Below are positions 1 through 7,315 of a stretch of 64,000 nucleotides of DNA, in pieces. Source of the stretch: Enhygromyxa salina (GTDB lineage: Bacteria > Myxococcota_A > Polyangia > Nannocystales > Nannocystaceae). The notes below the pieces were generated by a model that was given only the letters and a program-made list of their open reading frames with translations, made no database searches and was not told the origin of the DNA. The stretch is from assembly GCF_000737335.2 (NCBI RefSeq), contig NZ_JMCC02000022.1, positions 1-64,000 on the forward strand, in the 5' to 3' direction. The translations under genes and the position numbers were made by a program. Numbering within the stretch: position 1 is the stretch's first letter; every line of letters begins with the position of its first letter.

Positions 1-12
1 CTCTTCCGATCT
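1..12. other. Illumina adapter remnant at contig end
   Basis: The first 12 bases, CTCTTCCGATCT, are the 3' end of the standard Illumina TruSeq/Nextera-era read adapter. They run straight into a genomic tandem repeat. This is best read as untrimmed adapter at an assembly contig end, not as biology. Confidence 0.85.
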
Positions 13-128
13 GGGCTTCGGCGGACGGGTACGGGGGGCTTCGGCGGACGGGTACGGGGGCTTCGGCGGACGGGTACGGGGGCTTCGGCGGACGGGTACG
101 GGGGGCTTCGGCGGACGGGTGCGGGGGC
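13..128. repeat. 22-bp tandem repeat, about five copies
   Basis: A GC-rich unit of 22 to 23 bases (core CTTCGGCGGACGGGTACGGG) is repeated about five times, with the G run varying between copies and the last copy carrying a single change (TACG to TGCG). The array is probably truncated on the left because it touches the contig end; repeats of this kind commonly break short-read assemblies. No convincing gene spans it. Confidence 0.85.
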
Positions 129-215
129 TTCGCTCGGGGCTGGCTGGTCGCGGGGGGATGTGTGGCCCCGGGAGGGGGCTCGCGTCTTGTACCGACTGCG
201 GCCGTTGGCGCGGCT
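129..215. repeat. Dispersed repeat, diverged copy of the 1941-2090 unit
   Basis: The stretch with GGGCTGGCTGGTCGCGGGGG followed by ATGTGTGGCCCC and a G-rich run matches, with substitutions, the segment at about 2007-2045 of the palindromic block further on. It is therefore a second member of a dispersed intergenic repeat family, directly after the 22-bp array. Confidence 0.55.
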
Positions 216-240
216 GGTCGCGTAGCGGGGTTGGCTGGGG

Positions 241-987
241 CTATTCGAGCTGGCGTTGGTTGGGGTGGGCGCGGCGGAGCTTGCGGGCTTGTTTGCGCTG
301 GCGCTTGGCGGCTCGGCGGGCCCGGCGGGCGGCTCGGCGGGTGGCTCGGCGGCGGCGGCGGGCGTCTCGTTTGCCTTCGCCGGGGAGGCGCTCGCGGATC
401 TCGACGGAGGCGAACAGGACCAGGCCGGTGATGACGAGGATCGGAGCGTTGGGTCCGGATGGGGAGGCGGGGACGGTGTCGTCGCGCTCGACGGCGCCCA
501 TGATGACGCTGGCGTCGACGCGGACGGCGAGGTTGGGGGGCACGATGATGCGGGCCTCGGCGAAGATGCAGCGCAGCTCGATTCGGGTCTCGCCGGGGGC
601 GAGGTGGGCGTTGCGAAAGTCGAGCTCGGCCTCGGCGAACACGCCGAGGAGGCGGTTGGTCTGGGCGGGTACCCAGGCGCCCTGCTGCTCGATGCTGGCG
701 AACATCGCGACGATGCTGCGGGTTGGGGCGACGTCTTGCGCGTTGGCGAGCGCGATGGTGGTCGGGACGGCGAGCGCGGTCGTGTCGACGTGGTCGACGA
801 GATCAGCGATCAAGCGCTCTACGGCGTCAGCGGTCTCGGCGTCCTGCAGCGCCTCGAGCCGACGCTCGAGCTCGTCGTCGTCGATCAGACCTTGGGCGTA
901 GGCGTGCGTGATCACGCCCTCGGCGTGTGGCTTGGCGTCGCGCACAGTGACGAGGTTGTGGGGCGCTCGAGTACGGTCGACGTCCAC
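241..987 (-). CDS. DUF1707 / LiaF-C-like domain protein
   Basis: A 248-residue protein starting at a GTG. Residues about 15-65 resemble the DUF1707 (SHOCT-like) helical domain: a charged start with VRDAKPHAEG, then an 'aGLIDDDELERRLEALQ' pattern. Residues about 90-205 resemble the beta-rich C-terminal domain of LiaF/YvqF-type cell-envelope stress proteins (FASIEQQGAW, LGVFAEAELDF, IFAEARIIVP, repeated short strands). The tail from about 210 is a very basic Arg/Ala-rich stretch of low complexity. No signal peptide or clear membrane span is visible, so the role is unknown; family membership suggests envelope-stress sensing. It is divergent from the SDR gene, sharing a 47-bp gap. The exact start is uncertain. 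Confidence 0.7.
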   Translation of the reverse strand: MDVDRTRAPHNLVTVRDAKPHAEGVITHAYAQGLIDDDELERRLEALQDAETADAVERLIADLVDHVDTTALAVPTTIALANAQDVAPTRSIVAMFASIEQQGAWVPAQTNRLLGVFAEAELDFRNAHLAPGETRIELRCIFAEARIIVPPNLAVRVDASVIMGAVERDDTVPASPSGPNAPILVITGLVLFASVEIRERLPGEGKRDARRRRRATRRAARRARRAAKRQRKQARKLRRAHPNQRQLE

Positions 988-1034
988 GCCGCACTATTGC
1001 GCGATCTGGCCCGACAAGCCACCATCCGCGACGC

Positions 1035-1829
1035 ATGGAGCACTTTCGCGACAAAGTCGTTTGGATCACTGGGGCTTCGGCTGGGATTGGTGAGGCGCTT
1101 GCCCAAGAGCTGGCGCGGCGGGGTGCAAAACTGGTGCTGTCGGCTCGACGCGAAGCGCTGCTCGAGCAGGTCCGCGAGCGATGTGAACGGGCAGACGAGC
1201 ACATGGTCGTGCCCCTCGATCTCAGCGACGCGGCGACGATCGAGCAAGCCAACGCGCGCGTGCTCGAGCGCTACGGGAACGTCGACATCCTGATCAACAA
1301 CAGCGGGATCAGCCAGCGCGGGACGGTGGTCGAGACCCAGATCGAGGTCGACCGGCGGATCATGGAGGTCAACTACATCGGCACGGTGGCGCTGACCAAG
1401 GCCGTGCTGCCGTCCATGCTCGCGCGCGGGCGTGGGCAGATCGTGGTGATCAGCTCGCTGATGGGAAAGATCGGCACGCCCCTGCGCTCGGCCTACGCCG
1501 CGTCCAAGCACGCGCTGCAAGGCTTCTTCGACTGCCTGCGCGCCGAAGTTCACGATCGAGGCGTACACGTGAGCGTGATCAGCCCCGGCTACGTGCACAC
1601 CGAGATCACCAAGAACGCGCTCACAGCCGACGGCTCGGTCTACGATCAAGTCGGCGACGCCCAGAGCAAAGCCATGAGCGCCGAGCAGTTCGCTACCCGT
1701 TGCGCCGACGCGATCGCCCGCCGCGTCAGCGACAAGATGATCGGCGGCCCCGAAGTCTGGGCCGCCCGCCTCGCCCCGTTCTTCCCGCGCGTCTACGAGT
1801 ACCTGGTCCGCCGCGTCAAAAGTACGTAA
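1035..1829 (+). CDS. SDR family NAD(P)-dependent oxidoreductase
   Basis: A 264-residue classical short-chain dehydrogenase/reductase. The Rossmann dinucleotide-binding motif TGASAGIG is at residues 12-19, NNSG follows at 88-91, and the catalytic Ser141, Tyr154 and Lys158 sit in the expected Ser-x12-Tyr-x3-Lys spacing. The length is typical. The overall pattern is closest to the DHRS7/YqjQ-like group that reduces carbonyls on lipid or steroid substrates, but the substrate cannot be read from the sequence. The C-terminal end, with basic residues and 'YEYLVRR', may associate with membrane. No operon partner: it is followed directly by a repeat block. Confidence 0.92.
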   Translation: MEHFRDKVVWITGASAGIGEALAQELARRGAKLVLSARREALLEQVRERCERADEHMVVPLDLSDAATIEQANARVLERYGNVDILINNSGISQRGTVVETQIEVDRRIMEVNYIGTVALTKAVLPSMLARGRGQIVVISSLMGKIGTPLRSAYAASKHALQGFFDCLRAEVHDRGVHVSVISPGYVHTEITKNALTADGSVYDQVGDAQSKAMSAEQFATRCADAIARRVSDKMIGGPEVWAARLAPFFPRVYEYLVRRVKST

Positions 1830-1831
1830 TT

Positions 1832-1993
1832 GGACCCCCCCGGAGGGCTTCGCACTTCGCAGGTCACTCGCTTCGCTTCCTTTTTAGACCCCCACAGCCG
1901 TTTTCGCACTCCGCAGGTCACTCGCTTCGCTTCCTTTTTAGACCCCCCCGGAGGGCTTCGCACTCCGCAGGTCACTCGCTCCGCTCGCTCCCA
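1832..1993. repeat. Three tandem copies of a ~54-bp unit
   Basis: The unit starts GACCCCC, continues with CTTCGCACT(T/C)CGCAGGTCACTCGCT and ends in CTTCCTTTTTAGA. Copies begin near 1832, 1888 and 1941; the middle copy lacks the CCGGAGGG part and the third runs on into the left arm of a large inverted repeat. The GC-rich stretch followed by TTTTT could help end transcription of the SDR gene, but I see no clean hairpin. Confidence 0.75.
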
Positions 1994-2090
1994 ACGGGCT
2001 GGCTGTTCGCGGGGGCATGTGTGGCCCCCTCGAAGGGGGCTCTTGTCTGAGCACCCACGGCCACCGGCCGGCGCTCCATGGTTGGGGCGC
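1941..2090. repeat. Left arm of large imperfect inverted repeat
   Basis: About 150 bases from GACCCCCCCGGAGGG to GCGCTCCATG are an imperfect inverted copy of 2231-2370. Shared blocks include GGTCACTCGCT, CCCAACGGGCTGGCTGTTCGC, ATGTGTGGCCCCCT and GAGCACCCACGGCCACCG. No transposase lies between the arms. Confidence 0.8.
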
Positions 2091-2096
2091 GCGAAG

Positions 2097-2272
2097 CCAG
2101 TCCCCGTAGTGCGAAGCCGCCTATGGGGTTCTCAAAAAACGATGGAGCGCCGCACGGTGACCGTGGGTGCTCTGACGAGAGCCCAGCCAGTCTCCCGTAG
2201 TGCGAAGCCGCCTGCGGGTCTCTAAAACCGATGGAGCGCCGCACGGTGGCCGTGGGTGCTCAGACAAGAGCC
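2097..2272. repeat. Two direct ~88-bp repeats between the inverted arms
   Basis: The sequence GTAGTGCGAAGCCGCCT followed by a GATGGAGCGCCGCACGGTG block and a GTGGGTGCTC block occurs twice, at about 2097-2185 and 2186-2272. The second copy overlaps the right inverted arm, which shows that the block grew by nested duplications of one repeat family. Confidence 0.75.
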
Positions 2273-2370
2273 CCCCTCCAGGGGGCCACACATGCGACAG
2301 CGAACAGCCAGCCCGTTGGGAGCGAGCGCAGCGAGTGACCTGCGAAGTGCCAAACCCTCCGGGGGGGTCA
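2231..2370. repeat. Right arm of large inverted repeat, reaching a stop codon
   Basis: Reverse complement of the left arm at 1941-2090, with scattered mismatches. Its outer end (GGGGGGGTCA) contains the TGA stop of the response-regulator gene on the minus strand, so the repeat is transcribed as the 3' end of that gene unless transcription stops first. Confidence 0.8.
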
Positions 2371-3180
2371 GGACTTAGCCCAGGGGTCTTCGACGCCGGC
2401 GTCCTCGAGCAGCACCCGCAGCAGATCCGAGCGCGAGCGAGCGCCGGTCCGCGCCAGCACTTGCGACACGTGATACTTGACCGTGCGCTTGGTGCAGCCG
2501 AGCAGCTCGGCGATGCGCTGATCCGGGTCGCCCCAGAGCAGTCGCCACGCGGTGATCGTCTGGACCGGGCTGAGCCCCGCGATGAACTGCAGACGCGCGA
2601 GCCCATGGCGGATGTCGAAGCTGATCGACTGCGTCTGGAAGATGAGCATCTCTTCATCTTCGGAGGTCGGCAGATCGTCGCCGCCCTTTTGCCCAAGCGC
2701 GACGCGCCACGCCTGGGTCGCGCGCACGGTCGCGCCGATGCCGGCGAGCAGCGACGCGTCTTCGACCGGCTTTTGGATGTAGCCGTGAGCGCCGGCGCTC
2801 ATCAACTGCGCGGGCACTTCTTCGTCATCCTGTCCGGTGACGACGAGCGCCTTGGTCAGCGGCCGGTTGTCGAGCAGCACCGGGATGATGTCGAGCGCGG
2901 TGCCGTCCGGCAGCGAGAAGTCGAGCAGCGCTGCGTCGAAGTCTCGGTGCTGGGCGATCGCCTCTATGCCCTCCGCGGAGGTCGGACATCCGACGACGTC
3001 ATAGCCGGCGCCCTTGAGCGTCCGTAGATACATCTCCAACACGACGTCCATGTCCTCGACCACGAGGATCTTTGGCTTTGCACGCGCGACGCGTCCAAGG
3101 CTGGCGGGGATGTCGGGGACCCAACGAGAAGGGGACTCGGTGTCGCTCACGGAAACCTCTGGTGGCTCGGGTTCGGCCAC
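2368..3180 (-). CDS. Response regulator, REC plus LuxR-type HTH
   Basis: A 270-residue two-domain regulator. Residues 36-150 form a receiver domain: acidic pair Glu42-Asp43, predicted phospho-acceptor Asp87 (ALLDFSLPDG), Thr115 (VVTG) and Lys137 (YIQKP). Residues about 205-262 form a LuxR/NarL-type helix-turn-helix (LSPVQ, 'IAELLGCTKRTVKYHVSQVL'). A Pro-rich leader of about 35 residues precedes the receiver. It should bind DNA as a phosphorylated dimer; no partner histidine kinase is next to it, so the input is unknown. The HTH lacks the usual TxxE start motif (it reads LSPVQ), a small deviation. It is transcribed alone, and its stop codon lies within the inverted repeat. Confidence 0.9.
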   Translation of the reverse strand: MAEPEPPEVSVSDTESPSRWVPDIPASLGRVARAKPKILVVEDMDVVLEMYLRTLKGAGYDVVGCPTSAEGIEAIAQHRDFDAALLDFSLPDGTALDIIPVLLDNRPLTKALVVTGQDDEEVPAQLMSAGAHGYIQKPVEDASLLAGIGATVRATQAWRVALGQKGGDDLPTSEDEEMLIFQTQSISFDIRHGLARLQFIAGLSPVQTITAWRLLWGDPDQRIAELLGCTKRTVKYHVSQVLARTGARSRSDLLRVLLEDAGVEDPWAKS

Positions 3181-3469
3181 GAGTGACTACGTATCAAGCG
3201 ACACCGGATCGTGTCCACGCGAAGACTCGTTTCGGCTCGGTTTTCGTGGGGTCGCGTCGGATCGGGCACAGGCGGCCGCAGACTGTGTACCAAGTTTGCG
3301 CGGAATCGCGCGAGCTCGTAGCGGCCGCGGCTCCTCGCGGCGCCAGGACCCAACGAGCGGTGGTCAGGGACCCAAATCGCGGTCAACACGCAGCGATCCG
3401 GCGATCAGTCCGCTGGCCAAACGAGCGACTCGATCTCGATTGGCGCGCGGTGCCGGATCCCAAAGCGGA

Positions 3470-4402
3470 TCAGAAGCGGGTCAGATCCACGAAGCGACGG
3501 TAGCGAGCGTCGACCTGATCGCGGGTGAGCCCGCGCAGGCGATCGTACGAGAAGTCCTGCACGCAGCAGCTCGCCATCGTCGAGCCCCAGATCACGGCCC
3601 TGCGAACGTTGTCGCCGCTGAGATCGCCGGTGCTCGCGAGGTGGCCCATGAACCCGCCCGCGAAGCTGTCCCCTGCCCCGGTTGGATCGACGACGTCGTC
3701 GAGCGGCAGCGCGGGCGCACAGAACATCGAGCCGTCGGGACCAAAACACAGCGCTCCATACTCGCCGCGCTTGATCACCAGCGTCTTCGGGCCGAGCTCG
3801 CGGATCTTCGCGGCCGCGCGGACCAGGTTGTACTCCTCGGTCAGCTGCAGCGCTTCTTCTTGGTTGATCGCCAGCACGTCAACGCGCGCGAGCACCCTGA
3901 GCAGCTCGTCGCGGGCGATGTCGATCCACAGGTTCATGGTGTCGAGCCCAACGAGGCGCGGGCGCTTGTCCATCTGCTCGAGCACCGCGAGCTGCAAGCT
4001 TGGCTGGATGTTGGCCAAGAACAAGAAGTCGCTCTCGCGGTAGCGCTGCGGCAGCTTTGGCGCGAAGTCTTCGAACACGTTGAGGTGGGTCTCGAGCGTG
4101 TCGCGCTGGTTCATGTTCTCGTGGTAGCGACCCTTCCAGCGGAACGTGAGGCCGTCGCTGCGCTCGAGCCCGGCGAGGTCGACCCCCGCGTGCTCGAGAT
4201 CGCTGATCGACCCCTGCGGGAAGTCGTGGCCGACAACGCCAACGAGCTGAACCTTGGCCAGCGGCGCGGCGGCCATGGCAAAGAACACCGCGGCACCGCC
4301 AACGCTGTCCTTGCGCTCGGCGCTTGGCGTGATCACCCAGTCAACGGCGACGCTGCCGACGACCACGAGGTTGTGATTGGACTGATCTGAGGTATTTGGC
4401 AT
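3470..4402 (-). CDS. PfkB family carbohydrate/nucleoside kinase
   Basis: A 310-residue PfkB (ribokinase-like) sugar kinase starting at the ATG of MPNTSD. The N-terminal GG motif (SVGGAAVFFA) and the C-terminal signature DPTGAGDSFAGGF (about residues 237-249), with the catalytic Asp in GAGD, are both present, as is an ATP-binding Lys-Arg region (TLVIKRGEYGA). It phosphorylates a sugar or nucleoside hydroxyl using ATP; the substrate is not determined. It lies 53 bp downstream of mtnP on the same strand, so it may act on a product of methylthioadenosine or nucleoside salvage, which is inference from context. An upstream in-frame extension to 4564 overlaps mtnP and is rejected. Confidence 0.88.
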   Translation of the reverse strand: MPNTSDQSNHNLVVVGSVAVDWVITPSAERKDSVGGAAVFFAMAAAPLAKVQLVGVVGHDFPQGSISDLEHAGVDLAGLERSDGLTFRWKGRYHENMNQRDTLETHLNVFEDFAPKLPQRYRESDFLFLANIQPSLQLAVLEQMDKRPRLVGLDTMNLWIDIARDELLRVLARVDVLAINQEEALQLTEEYNLVRAAAKIRELGPKTLVIKRGEYGALCFGPDGSMFCAPALPLDDVVDPTGAGDSFAGGFMGHLASTGDLSGDNVRRAVIWGSTMASCCVQDFSYDRLRGLTRDQVDARYRRFVDLTRF

Positions 4403-4455
4403 GTCTAGCCTATGAAGCAGCAAGAAGCAGCAAAGAGAGAACAGCGCGAACCGGC

Positions 4456-5430
4456 TCAGCGATCGCGGAGGTAGTGCCCCACGATCAGATCGAGGCGCTC
4501 GCGGGTCACGGCCGGGATCTTGGCGGGATCGGTGATCAACGCGCCTGCCAGCGACCGTGGCCACGGCAGCTGCTCGCAGCTGGTGGGCAGCAAGTTGACG
4601 AGCTCGAGCACGATCTTGCGGACCCGCGCGACGTTGGCCTGCATGATCGCAACGACCGCGTCGACGCTGACCTCTTGCTCGCTCTGGTGCCAGCAGTCGT
4701 AGTCGGTCGAGGTTGCGAGCACGGCGTAGGCGATCTCGGCCTCGCGGGCGAGCTTGGCCTCGGGCAGCGCGGTCATCCCAATGATGTCGCCGCCCCAGCG
4801 CCGGTACAGCTCGGACTCCGCCCGGGTCGAGAACGCGGGGCCCTCCATCACGATCATCGTGCCTTGCCGATGCAGCTTCTGATCACTCGCGGCGATGACT
4901 GGCGCAGCGGCTTCGGTGACCAGCTTGCGAAAGCCCCGATCAAAGGGATCGCCAAACTGGATGTGGGCCACGCAGCCGTTGCCGAAGAAGCTGGACGCGC
5001 GACCCTTGGTGCGATCGATCAGCTGATCCGGGATCACGATGTGACCGGGGGCGATGTCGGCCTGCAACGAGCCAACCGCGGAGGCGCTGAGCAAGTGCGT
5101 GACGCCCAGCTGCTTGAACCCGTGAATGTTGGCCCGGTAGTCGATCTCACCCGGCAGCAGGATGTGGCCCGGCCCGTGCCGCGGCAGGAACACCGCGCGC
5201 AGCGGCGGGCCGTTGCGGCGCGGCAGCTTGCCGACGACGAACGCCGCGGAGGGCTCACCGAACGGGGTCTCGAGCGAGACCCGCTCGACCTGCTCGAGCC
5301 CGTCCATGGCGTAGAGACCCGAGCCTCCCACGACGCCAAGGACCAGCTCGCGGCGAGCTTCGGAGGACGCGGGGTGCGGCTTGAAGGTGCTCACGCGGCG
5401 GCATCCTAACCAAGCAGGGGCCTCGTGCAA
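4456..5430 (-). CDS. mtnP: S-methyl-5'-thioadenosine phosphorylase
   Basis: A PNP/MTAP-family trimeric phosphorylase that splits methylthioadenosine with phosphate to adenine and methylthioribose-1-phosphate. Visible family motifs are GGSGLY, the phosphate-binding 'FLPRHGPGH', 'SASAVGSLQ', the purine-site 'MEGPAFSTRAE' and the MTAP-type 'MTALPEAKLAREAEI' with 'TDYDCW', whose Asp residues favour adenine bases. Length 324 from the ATG at 5430; a GTG at 5394 with TAGGA upstream would give 312 residues and may be the true start. It leads a probable operon with the PfkB kinase. Confidence 0.9.
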   Translation of the reverse strand: MHEAPAWLGCRRVSTFKPHPASSEARRELVLGVVGGSGLYAMDGLEQVERVSLETPFGEPSAAFVVGKLPRRNGPPLRAVFLPRHGPGHILLPGEIDYRANIHGFKQLGVTHLLSASAVGSLQADIAPGHIVIPDQLIDRTKGRASSFFGNGCVAHIQFGDPFDRGFRKLVTEAAAPVIAASDQKLHRQGTMIVMEGPAFSTRAESELYRRWGGDIIGMTALPEAKLAREAEIAYAVLATSTDYDCWHQSEQEVSVDAVVAIMQANVARVRKIVLELVNLLPTSCEQLPWPRSLAGALITDPAKIPAVTRERLDLIVGHYLRDR

Positions 5431-5576
5431 ACACGCGCGGTGCCGCGGCGCGCCGATCGCCCCTCATGGGGGCTAGATCGCGTCTGCTGTCGTGCTTCGT
5501 CGATCCGCGAGGTCGCGCGATCGCTACAGCGTGCGGCGCGGTCAACACGGCCACGTACCCAGGTGCAGCCCCGCAA

Positions 5577-6422
5577 CTACTCGAAGCGGTGCCCGCACGC
5601 GGTCGGCTCGACCGGCGCTTGCGAGCTGCCCAACCAGATGTCGTGGAGCACCAGCTGCTCGCCCTCGAAGCTGAAGCTGCCCTCGCCCTGGACGTCGTCG
5701 GGCAGGTAGTTTCCGCCAGTCGGCGTCAGCGACAGCGCGCTGGTGTCGAGGTCGTGCGCATACGTGGCCCAGTAGTCGACGTAGACCTCGAACGGCTCCC
5801 AGGTCACGCGCGCCTCGCCGCCAGCGGTGAACACCAGCTCGCCGATCGGATCGCTTGGCACGAACTCCGGCCCCCCGCCGCAGGGGATCCGCGCGACCTC
5901 GGTCCAGTCGCCTTTGAGCGGGTGCAGCTCCGGGAGGTACGCGAGCACCGTGCCGTTGACGGTGGCGAGCCCGTCTTGAATGTCTGCGCTGACGTTGAAC
6001 AGCGCGCCATCCGGGACATCGTTGGCGAGCGTGAACAGGCCCGTGTCGGGATCGATCGTCGCGCCCGCGTCAACGGGATCGACCGTGTAGACCGAGCAGG
6101 TGTCGAGCTCCTGCAGACTCACGGCCTCGTAGATCGTGAACTGATGGGCCCCGCCGGGCACCAGCTCGAGGTTCGGGTTCCAGAACCGTAGATCCAAGAA
6201 AGGCTCGTCGGGCAACGGCGTCGGGCACTCCGCGTCGCCGTCGCCATCACCATCACCATCCCCATCACCATCACCATCCCCGTCCCCATCTCCATCCCCA
6301 TCTCCATCCCCGTCGCCCGTCTCACCATCGATCGTCGTCGTGTCGCTGGTTGCGTCATCCGTGCAGCCTGTGGCCGCGAGCGCGAGCGTGAGAGCCGTGA
6401 GTGTCGCCAAGCCAGTCTTCAT
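5577..6422 (-). CDS. Lipoprotein with Gly-Asp linker, unknown function
   Basis: A 281-residue secreted lipoprotein. The signal peptide ends at a lipobox-like AATG-Cys20. It is followed by a Thr/Asp-rich stretch and a long (Gly-Asp)n linker (about residues 35-62) of the sort typical of Nannocystineae surface proteins. The C-terminal ~210 residues form a globular domain without a family I recognise; cysteines near the start (AECPTP), at DTCSVY, IPCGGG and the last residues (TACGHRFE) could form disulfides. A segment with 'GATIDPDTGLFTLANDVPDGALFNVSADI' suggests an Ig/bacterial-Ig-like strand pattern. It is transcribed alone, divergent from the 6795 gene. Confidence 0.75.
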   Translation of the reverse strand: MKTGLATLTALTLALAATGCTDDATSDTTTIDGETGDGDGDGDGDGDGDGDGDGDGDGDGDGDAECPTPLPDEPFLDLRFWNPNLELVPGGAHQFTIYEAVSLQELDTCSVYTVDPVDAGATIDPDTGLFTLANDVPDGALFNVSADIQDGLATVNGTVLAYLPELHPLKGDWTEVARIPCGGGPEFVPSDPIGELVFTAGGEARVTWEPFEVYVDYWATYAHDLDTSALSLTPTGGNYLPDDVQGEGSFSFEGEQLVLHDIWLGSSQAPVEPTACGHRFE

Positions 6423-6794
6423 CGCAAAACCGTGCCCGCAGGCGCGGCCGCGTGCAAGCTCAGCCGCGCGGGTTCACGACCAGGTTCAACCCGCTGTAGG
6501 CATGTCCGGAATGCCCGACCCGCTGTGCCCCGTGGGTCGCCGCGGCGGCAAATCCGGCGATCGACTTACAGCCTTCGGCCCCATTCCCGGCGTAGGCCAA
6601 CCGCGGTGATAGCATCTGAGATTGGACCGTTCGGACTTCTCACTATCGAATTGGCGACATTCGACCCAGGTTTGGCACGCGCTTGATGGCCCTCGGTGTT
6701 AGTCTCTTCTTCGCGGCGTGTGTGGGAGCGGCGCCGTGCTTCACGTGTCATTCGATTGTCCAGCATCAGTTCCCCGACCGAAGGATAGGGTTCC
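6423..6794. other. 372-bp divergent intergenic region
   Basis: No coding region is supported here. It must hold promoters for the minus-strand lipoprotein and the plus-strand 6795 gene, but I see no clear paired -35/-10 boxes. Directly before 6795 there is a purine-rich ribosome-binding site (AAGGATAGGG, about 7 bases from the ATG), which supports that start. Confidence 0.5.
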
Positions 6795-7301
6795 ATGACC
6801 GCAGATGTACGTATTGTAGACGACAAGCTCGTCCTCGAAGGCCCGGTTCGCATTCAGAGTCGCGCGTTGACCAACGGCAACCCCAACTCGCTCAACATCG
6901 AGGTCGACGATAACGCGGTGACGATCACTGGGCCTCTGCATGCCCGCGCTGGCGCACAGATCGTCGGCCTCGAGTCAACAAAACTCTCAACGGATGAGCT
7001 GTTCATCGTTGGCGAGGAACTCGCAGGGTTGCCGGCGCTCCCAGCGGTCACCGCCGAAACACCCAGCAGTCCCAGCCCGAGCCCAAAGCCGAGCTTGCGC
7101 CGCCCCGGCTCGATTCGGGACATCGCGGGACTCAGGCAACCAATCTCGATCCGAGGGTCTGGACAGACGACGACCGGGCAGAAGTGGGCGCGTGACACCG
7201 GCCTGGTCACGAACCACACCCTCGACCTCGTCGAGTACGTGCGCACGTTGCATGCGCACATCGCCGCCCTCTACAAACGAATCGAGACACTCGAGTCCTG
7301 A
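6795..7301 (+). CDS. Hypothetical protein, beta-rich with C-terminal coiled coil
   Basis: A 168-residue protein I do not recognise. The first ~80 residues alternate hydrophobic and polar residues (DDKLVLEGPV, LNIEVDDNAVTITGPL, STDELFIVGEEL) as in a short beta-repeat domain. A Pro/Ser-rich linker (SSPSPSPKPS) follows, then a region with ISIRGSGQTT and a final amphipathic helix of about 28 residues (LVEYVRTLHAHIAALYKRIETLE) that looks like a coiled coil for oligomerisation. No signal peptide. A good ribosome-binding site supports the start. It lies 14 bp before the EEP-fold enzyme gene, so the two probably form an operon. The make-up recalls trimeric fibre proteins, but this is only an impression. 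Confidence 0.65.
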   Translation: MTADVRIVDDKLVLEGPVRIQSRALTNGNPNSLNIEVDDNAVTITGPLHARAGAQIVGLESTKLSTDELFIVGEELAGLPALPAVTAETPSSPSPSPKPSLRRPGSIRDIAGLRQPISIRGSGQTTTGQKWARDTGLVTNHTLDLVEYVRTLHAHIAALYKRIETLES

Positions 7302-7315
7302 GCGGGAAACCTCTG

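Noticed and set aside
256..1293. Long plus-strand open frame of 345 residues over the DUF1707 gene
   Set aside because: It is antisense to a recognisable gene, is Gly/Val/Ala-rich with no family, and overlaps the SDR start; a GC-rich shadow frame.
6660..6690. Sigma-54-like promoter TGGCACGCGCTTGAT
   Set aside because: Spacing between the GG and the GC element is one base short and the GC is not present (TTGA), so it is probably chance.
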